From: Primula veris
Lineage: Eukaryota; Streptophyta; Magnoliopsida; Ericales; Primulaceae
DNA: 64,000 nucleotides
Assembly (NCBI GenBank): GCA_963682055.1
Contig: OY821742.1
Coordinates: forward strand, 11,315,752 to 11,379,751
Direction of reading: 5' to 3'
Shown: positions 24,146-36,656 of the stretch, piece after piece
Layout: each line of letters begins with the position of its first letter
How positions within the stretch are numbered: the stretch's first letter is position 1
Program-made: the position numbers and the translations under genes
Notes under the pieces: model-generated
Told to the model about the DNA's origin: nothing
What the model saw: the letters and a program-made list of their open reading frames with translations, nothing else
Database searches by the model: none

Positions 24146-24713
24146 TGATAGAACATAAAAATTAGACCCGAATGTTTTATTCGGGTAATGATCAACCCAC
24201 TTTATAAATGAGTATCCAACGCTTAAATGGGTCAACTCATACTCTTTATGGGAATAGAGGTGTTACTACCAAAAGCCCAAGCCCAATCGAATGGGGACCC
24301 ATGTCTGAAAAGTCGTTGGGATGAAGACATTTGTCAATATCCCAGAAGGCACAGTTGCCTATAAATAGCCAACTACCCCTCCTAGAAAAGGACCAGAAAA
24401 TCTATCCAAAAAATATAGAGAGAAGTTAAGAAAAGAGAGAAACTAACCAAAGCATATCACTTCGAGAAATAAACCGAGAAAAGACAGCCGAGCACCGAAT
24501 AAAAGAGGAGAAAGATCAAGACGAGAGATTAAATAGTTATATCGAGCATAATTGTAAAGCCGAAATACTAATCCGAGCAAATGTAATAGTCCGAACAAGG
24601 ACAATAATCCGAGCAATAATAAAAATCAGGAAGTATCATTTATTCGCGGTTGATTTATCATTATATCATTGTTGAAAAGCCTAACGCGACCGACCAAAGT
24701 TATGGCTTTATCA
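24146..24713 (+). repeat. 5' LTR
   Basis: 568 bp, starting TG and ending CA. It carries a TATAAATA box at 24360-24367 and several short CCGAGCAA/CCGAACAA repeats near the 3' end (about 24570-24625). It is matched almost base for base by 40393-40961. Confidence 0.97.
24360..24367 (+). promoter_or_regulatory. LTR TATA box
   Basis: TATAAATA about 215 bp into the LTR, kept identically in the 3' LTR (40607-40614). It is the likely core promoter for the genomic retrotransposon RNA and marks the U3/R region. Confidence 0.7.
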
Positions 24714-24715
24714 AA

Positions 24716-24733
24716 TGGCGCCGTCTCCGGGAA
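24716..24733 (+). other. primer-binding site
   Basis: TGGCGCCGTCTCCGGGAA begins 2 nt after the 5' LTR. It pairs with a tRNA 3' end of the GGCGCCA class. It resembles the tRNA-Asp-type site of other Tat/Athila elements (which read CCGTTGCCGGGG) with some differences, so the exact tRNA is uncertain. Confidence 0.8.
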
Positions 24734-24792
24734 TCATCTAGTTCCCAACTAGTTTAGAATTCGAATACCAATACTCTGCCAGACGAGCGACA

Positions 24793-27700
24793 ATGGTTAC
24801 CAATGTAGAGGAAACCCATCCCGAGATAGTAGAAACCAATAACCAAAACACGCAAATTAGCCAACAAGACCTCGACGATCTACTCGCTATCCGCGACAGA
24901 TATGAAGCTATCCAATCCGGAAACCAACCAACAACCTCCTACGTCAACCAAGAACAACCGGTCGAACCACCCCGACATTTCATCGAAGGGATTGTCGACG
25001 AACACCTTTCGTCCTCGGAGGACGAACAAGACGTGCCCGTATTAAGGCGTGCACGAAGACGCTTAACCGGGTCCCAAGCAGGGCCGAGCTCAAGAGTCCC
25101 TTTGCCTACGGCCTCGGTCAACTCCGGTGCTCGTTTACAAACGGACGAGGCTCATCAGTTTGGTATGCCCGAGGATCATGTACTCGGACAGTCGCCCCGA
25201 CTGCCGACTAATTCTCCGAGGATGATTACACCACCCACGGTGGAGGTACAACATGTCGTTCCATTAGCCGATGAAAGGAACTACACCCAGCTACAAGCTC
25301 AGCTGGCGGCATGCATGACGGCCATGACAGCGGCCGGCATCGTATTACCAGTTATCCAACCCAACAAAGACCCACGCCATGAAGTGGAAGATTCTGCCTA
25401 CAGGGCCGCCCTGGAGGCAGCGGGTCGGCGACCCGATACAAGAGTCCCCCACCAAGGGGGCAATGTCCCAATAACTATCGCCCATCCAAACACTCATATG
25501 GAACGTGTCCACACAAACACGAAGGACGATAGATATCCCGAATACAGGATCGGGGAGGGATATGGCCCACCACCACATCAGGGAGGATACCCTCCCCCTT
25601 ACCAAGTCACGGATGACGCGTTCCAACAGGCTTGGAACGTATGCCAAGAAACCCCGTGTGCTGAACAGATCACGCGGTACCGCAATCCTATGGGATTCGT
25701 CATCCCCGAATTCAGGCTCTATGACGGGAAGAGTTGCCCTATCGACCATCTGAGGCACTACAAGATGAAGATGGAACTGTGGAGTGATGACCATGCACTG
25801 ATGTGTAAATTTTTCAAAAACAGCTTGAGTCAAGAGGCTTCGTCATGGTATCATAACTTACCACGGGGCTCCATTAGAAACTGGGCAGAATTGCTAAGAG
25901 CATACTCCACCCGATACGCTGCTCATCGGAAAAAGAAGGTTAGTATCGAAACCCTTCTTAAAATGATGATGATGCCAAATGAAAGGCTCAACGATTACTG
26001 CATACGTTTTATCGACGTAGCAAACCAGATTCCACGATATGACAATAATATAGCCATCCAAAACTTTATCAATTCCATCCCTAATGGCTATTGGGCGAGA
26101 AGGAAGTTCATAGGAAAAAACTTCCCGACCACTGATTCCCTGCTAGCCTATTGTACCCACCTCACCGATAAAAACGACGAACTGCGTTTCCTCAACCGAA
26201 CTCTACCGAGAAGAGAGTCGGTCCGCGAGGCACAGGTGGGTCGCAAAAGAGTTAGAAATAACCAGGGAGAAGCATTCCAACCGACCAGAAAGGGCAAAGA
26301 GCCCGAGGTCCATAACAGGGTAGAGCGACCACGAGCACTAGAGCCCAAACCGCTCCAGATCGCATACCCAACACCGACCAACGAACATAAACCGCTCCAG
26401 CTCGCCTACCCGATGCCACCCAAGCCATTTCAACAGGTTCGGCCCCAAGAGAGGGAACACCGAAACACTTTCGGACCGGTCGAGCTGCGATACACTTTCA
26501 ACCTGTCTGCTGAAGATATCCTCAAGGATATATGCAGGGAAAGTTGGTATTCCCGACCACAACCGATCATCTCTCCCCCCAATCAGAGAGATTCCAAGCT
26601 CTTCTGCGCATATCACGAGGATCACGGCCATCTCACTGAGCATTGCCGTAACCTGCGATGGAGAATGAACCAGTGGGGCGATGCAGGATACCTAGCCAAG
26701 TTCATCAAAGGAGCTGGGAATAAAGGCAAACAACTGGCCATCGAGGGATCTGACAACCGGCAAGGCAAAACGATCAACGTCGTTCATATGTCACGACCCA
26801 AGGGCCCAGGCGGGGAACGATCACGACAACGGCAGCTGGCCCACTTTGGCCAAGTAGCCAAGACATCACAGGCGTCGACCTCTAAACGACAATGCACACC
26901 ACGACGACATCCGCCCATTTCTTTCTCGGATCTTGACGAAGAAGGGGTGATTTACCCCCACGGAGACGCCATTAACCTCCGTGTTCAAATCGGCCAAGAC
27001 ACAGTCAGCAGGGTACTTGTCGACCAAGGAGCCTCTTGTGATATCATGTACAAGGAGCTCTTCGACAAGATGGAACTCAAGCTGCAAGATCTACAGCCTA
27101 CCGATGTCACACTGATCGGATTCATCTCCGAAACGACCAAACCGTTGGGTAAGATCGTCCTCAGTGTCACAACAGGGTCCATGTCGGTTCCCGTGGAGTT
27201 CTTAGTGGTCGACGACCACTCCGGGCACAACGCAATATTGGGCCGACCTTGGTTACATGCCATGAAGGCCATACCCTCGACCTATCACCAAAAGGTCAAA
27301 TACCCAAATGATAGGGGGGCGATCGAGACAGCCAGAGGATGTCAAGAAGATTCAAGACGCTGCGAGGACATCACCGCGACTCTCCAACAACAACGAAGCA
27401 CTGTGGAACAACCCACCAGCACAAAGAAGCTGATCAACCAAATATCCAAAGCCGAAAGGGTTGTCGAAGAACAAGTAGGAGAGACACTCAGGAAGGTGTA
27501 TATTCCTGATATGGACGAGGAGCATTACTTCCTCCTCGGCGACAACCTTCCAAAACAGGAATCCGAGGAGTTGAAAGCATTCCTCCTCAACAACACTGAT
27601 AAATTCGCCTGGAGTCCTAAAGACATGCCGGGCCTAGACCCCAACACAGCATGCCACCACCTAAGTGTAAACGCCGAGTACAAGCCAATAGCACAGAGGA

Positions 27701-30700
27701 GCAGAAAAGTCTCTGTACAGCACAGAGCAGCTATAATCGCTGAAGTACAAAAGCTATTGGAGGCTGGAGCCATAAGGGAGGTTTACTATCCCAAATGGTT
27801 GTCCAACCCGGTCGTCGTCCCTAAGAAGAACGGGAAGGAGAGAGTCTATATAGACTTCACAAACCTCAACAAAGCCTGCCCGAGGGACCACTTTCCCCTT
27901 CCAAGGATCGATCAACTGGTGGACGCAACAGCGGGAGCAGAACGGATTACCTTCCTTGACGCGTACTCAGGATACCATCAAATTCCCCTCGCCCGCGAAG
28001 ATCAAGAAAAGACTTCATTTATATCGCCTTTGGGAAATTATTGCTATACGGTAATGCCGTTCGGTCTACGCAATGCGGGGGCAACATACCAAAGGATGAT
28101 AACACGGGTATGTCGAGATCATATAGGGAAAACAATGGAGGTATACATAGACGACATGGTCGTCAAAAGCGAAAGAGCCACATCACACCTTCAAGATATC
28201 AGGGACGTTTTCCGAACGCTGGGCGAGCACAAACTGAAACTCAATGCGAGCAAGTGTGCATTTGGCATCAGCAAAGGGAAATTCTTGGGACATATGGTTA
28301 GCCGACGAGGAATAGAGGCTAATCCCGATCAAATAACATCTCTACGAAACCTAGCAGCGCCCAAGAATAAGAAACAGGTACAAGAGCTCACGGGAATGAT
28401 GGCCGCGCTGAGCAGGTTCATTAGCCGATCCGCAGATAAGGGACGGCCATTTTTCGAATCACTCAAGAAGGATAGAAAATTCGTCTGGGACCCGGAATGT
28501 GAAGCTTCATTCAACAATCTCAAAGAGTACTTGAGGACATTGCCACTGCTAGTAAGGCCGAACAGAGGAGACATTCTGGCATGCTACCTAGCAGTTTCCG
28601 CTACAGCTGTGAGCGCGGTCATCCTAAGAGAAGAAGGTCGCGAACAATTTCCGATCTACTTCGTCAGCAAGACTCTGGTCGAAGCCGAAACATGTTATCT
28701 ACCCTTGGAAAAGCTGTGTCTGGCATTGGTCGTCGCAACCAGAAAGTTGCCACACTATTTCATAGCTCATCAGGTCCGGGTATACACGAAATTTCATATT
28801 AAAGAGTCACTTCGACGGACGGACATTAGCAGCCGAGTTGCCGCCTGGGGGGTCGAGCTATCCCAATTTCATATCGAGTTCGCACCCCGCCATGCCATAA
28901 AGGGACAAGTCCTGGCCGATTTCGTCGCCGAATTCACCGAAGGCTATGACGAGCCTTTGGCACTCTCTCCACAATCACACTGGCAGATACATGTCGACGG
29001 ATCAGCCACCAAGGACGGATCAGGAGCAGGGATCGTCCTGAGGTCTAGAGAGGGAGCAATCATCGAAAAAAAGCATAAAACTGGGCTTCCGAGCTACCAA
29101 CAATGAGGCAGAATACGAGGCCATGATAAATGGCATGCTTATTGCCCGGTCCCTCGGATGCTCCCACTTAATTGCAAGCTCAGACTCCATGCTCATCGTC
29201 AATCAAGCCACCGGCGAGTACCAAGCGAAAGATGATAGAATGATCCTCTACCAAGAAAAAGTCCAAAGCTTGATGGCCACCTTCGAACAGTGCGAGTTAG
29301 TAAGAATCAATCGCACCGAGAATGCACATGCTGATGCATTGGCCACCCTAGCCTCGACATTAACATTGACCGACACCCGGTCGATCACAGTGGAACTACT
29401 GCCGACCCCGAGCATAATAAAAAGGGTAAACCGGGTGACATCGATACAGTACGAACTAGGTTGGATGGAGGACATGACCCATTATCTGCGAAGTGGAACG
29501 CTTCCGGTCGACAAGATAAAAGCGCTGAAAATTACAAGAAAAGCTCCTCGATTCTGGCTATCCGAGGACGATAAACTATACAAATCCAGTTACCGGGGAC
29601 CACATCTACTGTGCGTCCCGACCGAGCTACAACTGCCGGTCTTGGAGGAAATCCACGAAGGATCTTGCGGAGCACACATCAAAGGGCGATCCCTTGCAAA
29701 CAAGGCAGTGACCCAAGGATATTGGTGGCCCTATATCAAGCGAGACGCCGATGCATACGTCCAACGATGCGACAAGTGCCAATGATTCGCCAAGATACCA
29801 CGGCTCCCTTCATCTATGATGACCCCGGTATCAGCACCCTGGCCGTTCGCTCAATGGGCAATCGATTTGGTCAGTAAACTCCCAAGAGCACCTGGGAATG
29901 TGGAATATCTGATCGTTGCGACTGATTATTTCACCAAATGGGTCGAAGCTAAACCCCTCCGAGAAATCAAAGCCAGCAACGTCAAACAATTCATTTGGGA
30001 ATACATCATAACTAGGTTCGGTATACCGTACGCTATAGTCGCCGACAACGGAACCCAGTTCAAAGATGCCAATTTACAGCTGTGGTACGAGGAACTCGGT
30101 ATCCGAAAATTCTATTCGACGCCGACATACCCACAAGGGAACGGGCAAGCCGAAGTGTCAAACCGAACAATATTAGACGACATCAAGACCACCCTTGAAC
30201 AGGCAAAGGGGAGGTGGCCCGAGCGGCTACTCAACGTTTTATGGTCGTGCCGAACTACACCAAAGACGGGCACCAAGGAAACCCCGTTTAGCTTAGCATA
30301 CGGTGTTGAGGCCGTCATACCGACAGAGATCGGGCTACCCACGCTCCGAACGACGTTGGTCGAGCAGGGAAATAATGAACAAAGAATGAGAGAAGAGCTC
30401 GACATGATAGACGAGAAACGAGAGATCGCAGCCCTTACCCTAGCCAAATACCAACAAAGCGTGAAGCAAACTTATGACAAGAGAGTAAAAGGATCCAAAG
30501 AATTCATGGTAGGAGAACTGGTGCTGCGACGAGTGACGGTCTATACCCGCAACAAAATACATGGCAAACTAAGCCCTACCTGGGAAGGCCCATACGAAAT
30601 CGTCAAGCGAACAAGTCCAGTCTCTTACAAAATCAAAAGCGTCCTGTTCGCCAACAGCCAAGGGGAAAAGAATTCTTGGAATGTGGCTAACTTAAAGAAG

Positions 30701-30712
30701 TACTACGTATAG
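24793..30712 (+). pseudogene. gag-pol polyprotein of the Tat element, broken by one frameshift and one stop
   Basis: A first open block (24793-29106, 1437 codons) holds gag (about residues 300-450) with a CAYHEDHGHLTEHC zinc-knuckle-like motif near residue 604. It continues with a retropepsin-type protease (VLVDQGASCDIMY, active-site D744), reverse transcriptase (VYIDDMVV, D1120/D1121), a degenerate first RNase H, and the start of a second RNase H (HVDGSATKDGSGAG, D1402). The frame is lost at an A7 run (29066-29072), one base longer than the downstream frame needs. The second block (29123-29785) has the rest of that RNase H and the integrase zinc finger, ending at a TGA (29783-29785) where Arg is expected after CDKCQ. 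The third (29816-30712, same frame) is the integrase core with WAIDL, ADNGTQF and GQAEVSNR supplying D-D-E. GC content is well above the flanks. Confidence 0.93.
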
Positions 30713-30787
30713 GCAATGCTCCAAATACAAGTACAGGTGCTACCTTACCCTTCTTGCTTAATGGCATTATCTTTCTTCTTTTGAATG

Positions 30788-30793
30788 AATAAA
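30788..30793 (+). terminator. possible poly(A) signal behind pol
   Basis: AATAAA 76 bp after the integrase stop. It could end a short sense transcript. The genomic RNA must read through it to reach the 3' LTR. Confidence 0.35.
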
Positions 30794-30816
30794 ATATATT
30801 ATTATGCTGTCTACTA

Positions 30817-31861
30817 ATACTATGAGATTCTCAACATGGCCGAAGTGCCTAGAAATACTATGAAATCCCGTAAATGGCGTGTTACCGAAGGAACGTCTAG
30901 GGATACTATGAAATTCCCAACATGGCCGAAGTGCCTAGGAATACTATGAAATTCTGTAAATGGCGTGTTACCGAATGAACGTCTAGGAATACTATGAGAT
31001 TCTCAACATGGCCGAAGTGCCTAGAAATACTATGAAATCCCGTAAATGGCGTGTTACCGAAGGAACGTCTAGGGATACTATGAGATTCTCAACATGGCCG
31101 AAGTGCCTAGAAATACTATGAAATCCCGTAAATGGCGTGTTACCGAAGGAACGTCTAGGGATACTATGAGATTCTCAACATGGCCGAAGTGCCTAGAAAT
31201 ACTATGAAATCCCGTAAATGGCGTGTTACCGAAGGAACGTCTAGGGATACTATGAGATTCTCAACATGGCCGAAGTGCCTAGAAATACTATGAAATCCCG
31301 TAAATGGCGTGTTACCGAAGGAACGTCTAGGGATACTATGAGATTCTCAACATGGCCGAAGTGCCTAGAAATACTATGAAATCCCGTAAATGGCGTGTTA
31401 CCGAAGGAACGTCTAGGGATACTATGAGATTCTCAACATGGCCGAAGTGCCTAGAAATACTATGAAATCCCGTAAATGGCGTGTTACCGAAGGAACGTCT
31501 AGGGATACTATGAGATTCTCAACATGGCCGAAGTGCCTAGAAATACTATGAAATTCCGTAAATGGCGTGTTACCGAAGGAACGTCTAGGAATACTATGAG
31601 ATTCTCAAACATGGCCGAAGTGCCTAGAAATACTATGAAATCCCGTAAATGGCGTGTTACCGAAGGAACGTCTAGGGATACTATGAAATTCCCAGCATGG
31701 CCGAAGTGCCTAGGAATACAATGAAAGTCCGTAAATGGCGTGTTACCAAAGGAACGTCTAGGAATACTATGAAATTCCCAACATGGCCGAAGTGCCTAGG
31801 AATGCTATGAAATTCCCAACATGGCGTGTTACCGAAGGAACGCCTAGGAATACTATGAAAT
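30817..31861 (+). repeat. tandem array of an 86-bp unit, about 12 copies
   Basis: Successive copies of TCAACATGGCCGAAGTGCC start 86 bp apart (for example 31089, 31175, 31261). Each unit is itself a pair of related halves of about 38 and 48 bp. Both halves start ATACTATGA(G/A)AT and contain ATGGC, so the array is a two-level repeat. Middle copies are almost identical, and edge copies are diverged and partly half-unit. Since 86 is not a multiple of 3, the frame at 31524-31724 is accidental. Tandem arrays behind pol are typical of Tat elements. Confidence 0.92.
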
Positions 31862-32156
31862 TTATATGCAGGTACAATGCAAGGAATTATTCAGGTCCAC
31901 AGTACGGCGGCGATGCAATATAAATTGGCTAAAACAATGAAGGAGAATCAATCTAAACAACAAAATATCAACAAGAAGCATCTCCAAAACAGGAATAACG
32001 AAATAACAAATGATTTAGCAAGGAAAAATCGATCCAATCAATTAAATAGCAATACGGCAATGGAAAGGTACAAAACAGGAATAAAGAAATAACATATATA
32101 GTCCTCGCCCGCATTACGGAGGCAACAAGAAGATCAACGACACTAAAGAGATTCAT

Positions 32157-35100
32157 TTAAGAAGAGCTACTGCAGGAGGAGCACGACGGTAATTGACCGA
32201 GCTCAATCTCTTCATCATCCGTCGTTGTGTACCCATCAGACTCATCACCATCAAAACGCTCCTCAGAAATGAGGGCATCAAAATTGGTCGTATGAGCCCC
32301 AACACAAGTCAGCGTCTGAAGCCGCGCGTTGAACTCGGCTTCTTTGGCGAACTCGTGAGCATCCGAGGCCGCTTTACGGCGATCATCGTCAAAGGAGAGG
32401 TCACGGCGAGCTTCAATCACAGCTGCGGAAGCATCGTATCTGGTGCGGGACAAACGGAAATACTTCACCAACACGTTGGCCTTGGTCATAAGCAACTTTA
32501 ATTTGCTGAAGTACTCGCCCTTTGCACGCCAATATCGATCCAAATGACGCTCCTGAACCTCAACAGCATGCTCGGCACGGCGAACGTATTCTCGAAAAGA
32601 GGCCGCCTGGGTTTTCAGCTTGGTCCGCAGTCGAGCACATTGGTCGGTCAATTTGACATTTTTGCTCATCAAAACAATGTAGGGCCACCTGTCAGGCACC
32701 TCACTAGCCGCACCAGATGAGACCTCGTCCCGGGCAGCACCAGTAGGTCCTAACCCCGGGTTAACTAGGCACGGAGAACCATCCTGGTGCGACATAGTAG
32801 CATGTGCCTATAAAAAAAAAAGAGGGGGGGAGACGAACGAGAAGAGATGAATAAACCAAAAAATAAAAAAATAAAAAAAAAATATATATATATATATAAA
32901 AATATACATAATGCTAGAAAGATAGTCAAGGTTCCACCTGAGGCGATGCTGGTGGGGGAACAACAGTAGCATCCGGTCGAGGAGTGGACGGGGTCGACAT
33001 AGAGTGAGGGCGCAGCGCTGTCGAAATTGTCTGCCCCGGTAGCCGAGGAAGCTCTTCTTCACGAAGATTCGCCCAGTCCAAGGGTTTCGGCGGTGCACCA
33101 TGCGGACACGGATACACCAACTCCGACCACGCCCTATCCGACAGAGGAACATTCGCGAAATTGAGCGCCCGCACATGAGCGCAGTATAAAGAGAAGTTGG
33201 CCATCATCGCTAACTTTTTCCGCTCCTCCGCCTGTGCCGTTTTCAGGGCAGACACCTTAGCCTTTTCGGCTTCCACGTCCTCAGCCAGGAGCAAGTTCTC
33301 CTCCTCTAATTCGCCGTACTTAGCGGCCATGCTCTCTTTTTCCACCCTCAATTTCTCGACATCCTCGGTCAGGTGTAGGAAGTCCACCGACAGTTTATCA
33401 TAATTCTCGCCCAGGGTTTTCTTCTCGGCGACCAATTTCTCCTTCTCGGCCACCAGATTCTCCTTCTCGGCCACCAGCTTCTCTTTCTCAGCCCCTAGAG
33501 CTCCCAGCTGATCCCGTAGCGCCACGGTACTCACAGCAATCTGCACTTCAACACATTAGTTTCCAAATAAAATACAAGTACCAAACCTATATAGTGAAAT
33601 ACGAGCCCCACGTACCCTCAGCGCATCCGCGTGGGCCTGCTCTATAACCGACATTGTAGGTTGGGCAGATAGTCTTTCTGCATTCTTGAACACAAGGGGT
33701 TTCAGGGCCGTATACCCCATCTTCAACGTTCTCGGTTGATCCAGCAGTTCACCCCTACATCGGTCAATGTACCGGGTCATTGCAACCCCCTCAACCAACC
33801 CCTTCTCAGATCCGTCGAGAGCCTCATCCTCGACACCCGTCACAGCATCCCCGGTATTCTCTTCGTTGCCTTCCATTTCCACCCCCACGTCCTCCTCCAA
33901 CTGCTCAATCTCAGGGGCCCTATGCTCGATCTCTTCCTCAGTACGGAGGGGCGAGCGAACGGGCAAATCTATCGGACCCTCGGTGGGGATAGGCGAGATG
34001 ACAGGCAAAGTCATCGTACCCTCTCCCATGTTCGTCAAGAGGTTCATATATCCGAATACATCGTCGATCGACCCCTGAAACACAATAATACCCATAGACC
34101 GGGCAAGAGCGAGGGTAACCAATGGAGAAGTCAGTAGCTGAAACAAGATGACTAATAAAGCAAAGCACTAGCGAACCAAATGACAAACAACCAAAAGACA
34201 AGAAAATCATAATACATATACACATACCTCGCCCGGAGCAGAGGCATCCTCGGCGGTATCCCCTTGAGCAGCAGCAAACACCCCCTCGCCCGAGCCAACG
34301 TTAGCATCTTCCTCGGTAACCGATGTATCGGTTCCCCTAGCCCTCTTCGTTGTCTCAACGACAGGGTCAGATGCACGACGCTTAGAACGAACGGCTCTTT
34401 TCCCAAGCCGAGTAGCACATCGAGCCTGGACCACCTTTAAGAATTCCTCCTCGGGCTCTTTGGGGATCTCGGGTGCAGGATTCCCCCTGGTCACCGACCC
34501 CATAGGGTAACCGAGCAACATGGGAGCCGTACGACTCGCAGGATCCGGCGTAGGTCCAGGCCCCCACCATTTCCAAAGAGCTAACAGAGCCTCTACATTG
34601 GGGGCGCCGAGGTCTGGCATGATGGGAGCATTGGTCGCCGGACCAGGAATCTGGTGTCCCGCACAACCCCATGCACCGGAAGCAATTACAATACCAAGAT
34701 TACGCTCTTTATTGGTATCCGGCAAACCGATAACGAGCCGGCAAAAGGCACGCAGAGTCTTCAAATACGAGCTGCGACGCTCAAAGCTCAAACTATAGAC
34801 TCCAAAGACGTCCTTCAGTTCAATCGGTATTCCGGACAACTCCGATAGCCTTTGGATACCATTCAGAGTACGGTAACCATTTAGGGCCAGTTGGGCCGGA
34901 GCAATTTGGACGGCCTCAAAGAACGAGGCCACCCAATTTGTAAAAGGAAGTCGAAGACCCCCAGTAAAGAATGCCGACGAACGTACAGCTACCTCGCCGG
35001 CAGGAACAAATCCCAGCACCTCCTCGTCAGAAATAGGAAGCCGAATATGTACGTTGTCGGGTATTCCGGCGAGTTCTTTAAAATCCTTCTCCACGAATGT

Positions 35101-35373
35101 GCCAACTTGGGCCACACTTTGGGTCAAAATTTCCTATACAAAGATCATCAAAAATCCATCAATATACTAAGCAAATACACAAACCAGAACCACATCAATA
35201 GAACGAGAGCCACCACCACCTCCCCCCCCCCACGCACATTACATCAGAATCATCAGACATATATAGATAACCTGAACCATGTACCAACGACACACCTATG
35301 ACCACAACGACAAATCAAATACAACTCCTAAAAGAGGGAGGGGGGAGAACGAAAAATCACTTACAATAATCAT
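32157..35373 (-). CDS. antisense five-exon gene with putative gypsy-type transposon domain (PF04195-like) and coiled coil
   Basis: Exons on the minus strand are 35373-35365, 35133-34228, 34137-33616, 33540-32938 and 32807-32157. Every junction is phase 0 with GT-AG borders, giving about 896 residues with no internal stop. An unspliced reading fails: the long frame at 35133 has no ATG and runs into stops in each intron. Residues about 40-190 (GGLRLPFTNWVASFFEA, LNGYRTLNGIQRLSEL, LPDTNKERNLGIVIASGAW) resemble the 'putative gypsy type transposon' family found in plant retroelements. The fourth exon holds a strong coiled coil with repeated LVAEKE(K/N) heptads. The last exon is helical with an acidic, Ser-rich end. 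Function is unknown. An alternative acceptor for exon 3 near 34079 is also in frame. The tiny first exon (M-I-I) is the least certain part. Confidence 0.75.
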
Positions 35374-35455
35374 TATGAGTAAGCAAGCGCGAACAGCAGC
35401 AAGTCTTCCAACACAACCACGAAACCCTAGATCAAGCGGCCGAACTCTTTTCCTT

Positions 35456-35467
35456 TTTGGCGGGAAA
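35456..35467 (-). promoter_or_regulatory. E2F-like site upstream of the antisense gene
   Basis: On the minus strand it reads TTTCCCGCCAAA, a full match to the plant E2F consensus, 83-94 bp upstream of the proposed ATG (35373). A leader-like CTAGGGTTTCG lies between them. If functional it would tie transcription to S phase. The motif is short, so chance is possible. Confidence 0.45.
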
Positions 35468-36012
35468 AATATGCTTTAGAGAGAGAGAGATATTTTCTTC
35501 AGCAAATTCTGTGATAAAAATAAACAGGATTACTTGGCATAATAGAAAGGAGTGGAGTCACAAAAGGAATAAAATAATAACCGTCCTTTCGTGTAACAGA
35601 GGTTTACCTTTTTCCAACCATACAAAAGTCAACAACCGCTGCTCTTTTTAACATATAAACGCTCCAGATTTCGCCACGTCAGCGCGTATCCCACTACCCA
35701 AGGCAGTTCACATCATTAGACCTAAATAAACGGCCAGTGGACCCTACCACGAAAAGCTTCCCACATACGCTACCACTACTATCACACCGAGAATATCCCC
35801 CGATTAAAGTTCCTCGACTCCCAACCAATCCTTACCCAAAGGGCACACCGAACAAGGTGGACGAAGACCATTCCTAGCTTGATGGCAGGGAGCATCAAGT
35901 CTAACAACGCTCTCCGGGGGGATAACCGGGCATATTGTTCGGTGTATGCTCAGAAACATAAAAGAGAAGCAAACAGGAAATAAAATAGGACAGAATCAAA
36001 TGCAAGACAAGT

Positions 36013-36018
36013 TTTATT
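36013..36018 (-). terminator. poly(A) signal of antisense mini-gene 1
   Basis: AATAAA on the minus strand, 56 bp after the stop at 36074. Confidence 0.45.
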
Positions 36019-36073
36019 CATCCACAAAGGGGGAAACACAAACAATACAACAGAAAAAGAAAATACACCCATC

Positions 36074-36436
36074 CTACTTTTTCGAACTATCCCCCATAGC
36101 AACATCCCTCTTCGCCAAAAGTTCCTCCAGACGCTCCTTCTCCCTAACCAAACGAGAAATCGCCATCTCAGCCTGTTTCAAGGCGTAAGACTGAGACTCG
36201 CATTTTTGCTCGGCCTTGAAACGAGCAGTGCCCTCCTCGTCCCAATATTGTTTAAACCTCCTCGCTTCAGTCCGAGCACACATGAGATCATGTTTCAGCC
36301 ATGACATCTCAATTTCTTTTAGTTGAAGAGGAGTCAAATCCTCCTCCCCAAAGCCAGGGGGACGAGGTAGCAAAAAGGTAGGCTCCTCTTCCATAAGGGC
36401 CTTCTTTTTGGAGGCAGACCTAGTGATGGGAGCCAT
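36074..36436 (-). CDS. antisense mini-gene 1: small coiled-coil protein
   Basis: 120 residues from the ATG at 36436. I chose this start because the frame upstream of it (to 36508) overlaps the TATA box. The protein begins MAPITRSASKKKALMEEE and has a Pro-rich middle (PRPPGFGEEDLTPLQ). From about residue 45 it is one long charged helix with heptads (ISRLVREKERLEELLAK). No enzyme motif is seen. It lies in a head-to-tail row with four similar genes in the 3' part of the retrotransposon and has its own TATA box (36513-36507) and AATAAA. Its product may be nuclear or bind nucleic acid given the basic N-terminus, but that is a guess. Confidence 0.6.
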   Translation of the reverse strand: MAPITRSASKKKALMEEEPTFLLPRPPGFGEEDLTPLQLKEIEMSWLKHDLMCARTEARRFKQYWDEEGTARFKAEQKCESQSYALKQAEMAISRLVREKERLEELLAKRDVAMGDSSKK

Positions 36437-36506
36437 CTCACGCAAAAGCAAATTATAAAACAAGAGAGAGGTAGAAATTGATAATGAGATACAGGCAATA
36501 GGGAGC

Positions 36507-36513
36507 ATTTATA
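36507..36513 (-). promoter_or_regulatory. TATA box of antisense mini-gene 1
   Basis: TATAAAT on the minus strand, about 71 bp upstream of the ATG. Confidence 0.55.
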
Positions 36514-36656
36514 GAGAATCAAAAGGCACAAAATACGAAGCGTTACAATGGTTCACAAGACAGGCACGAGACACGAAAAGATACAACTGATTCATCAAAT
36601 ACAGAAGATAAAACACAAATGGCAAAAGGGGAAATACATAAGAAAACCAGCCCAAT

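Noticed and set aside
24939..28574. Several minus-strand frames of 70-160 codons opposite gag-pol
   Set aside because: They mirror the codon pattern of the strong sense polyprotein, lack promoters or motifs and are shadows.
31524..31724. Frame with repeated MAEVPRNTMK wording
   Set aside because: It is a by-product of the 86-bp repeat. The unit is not a multiple of 3, so no repeat protein can continue.
32193..34848. Plus-strand frames opposite the antisense gene (for example 33736-34137)
   Set aside because: The minus strand has consistent exons, splice sites and coiled-coil heptads. The plus frames have none of these.
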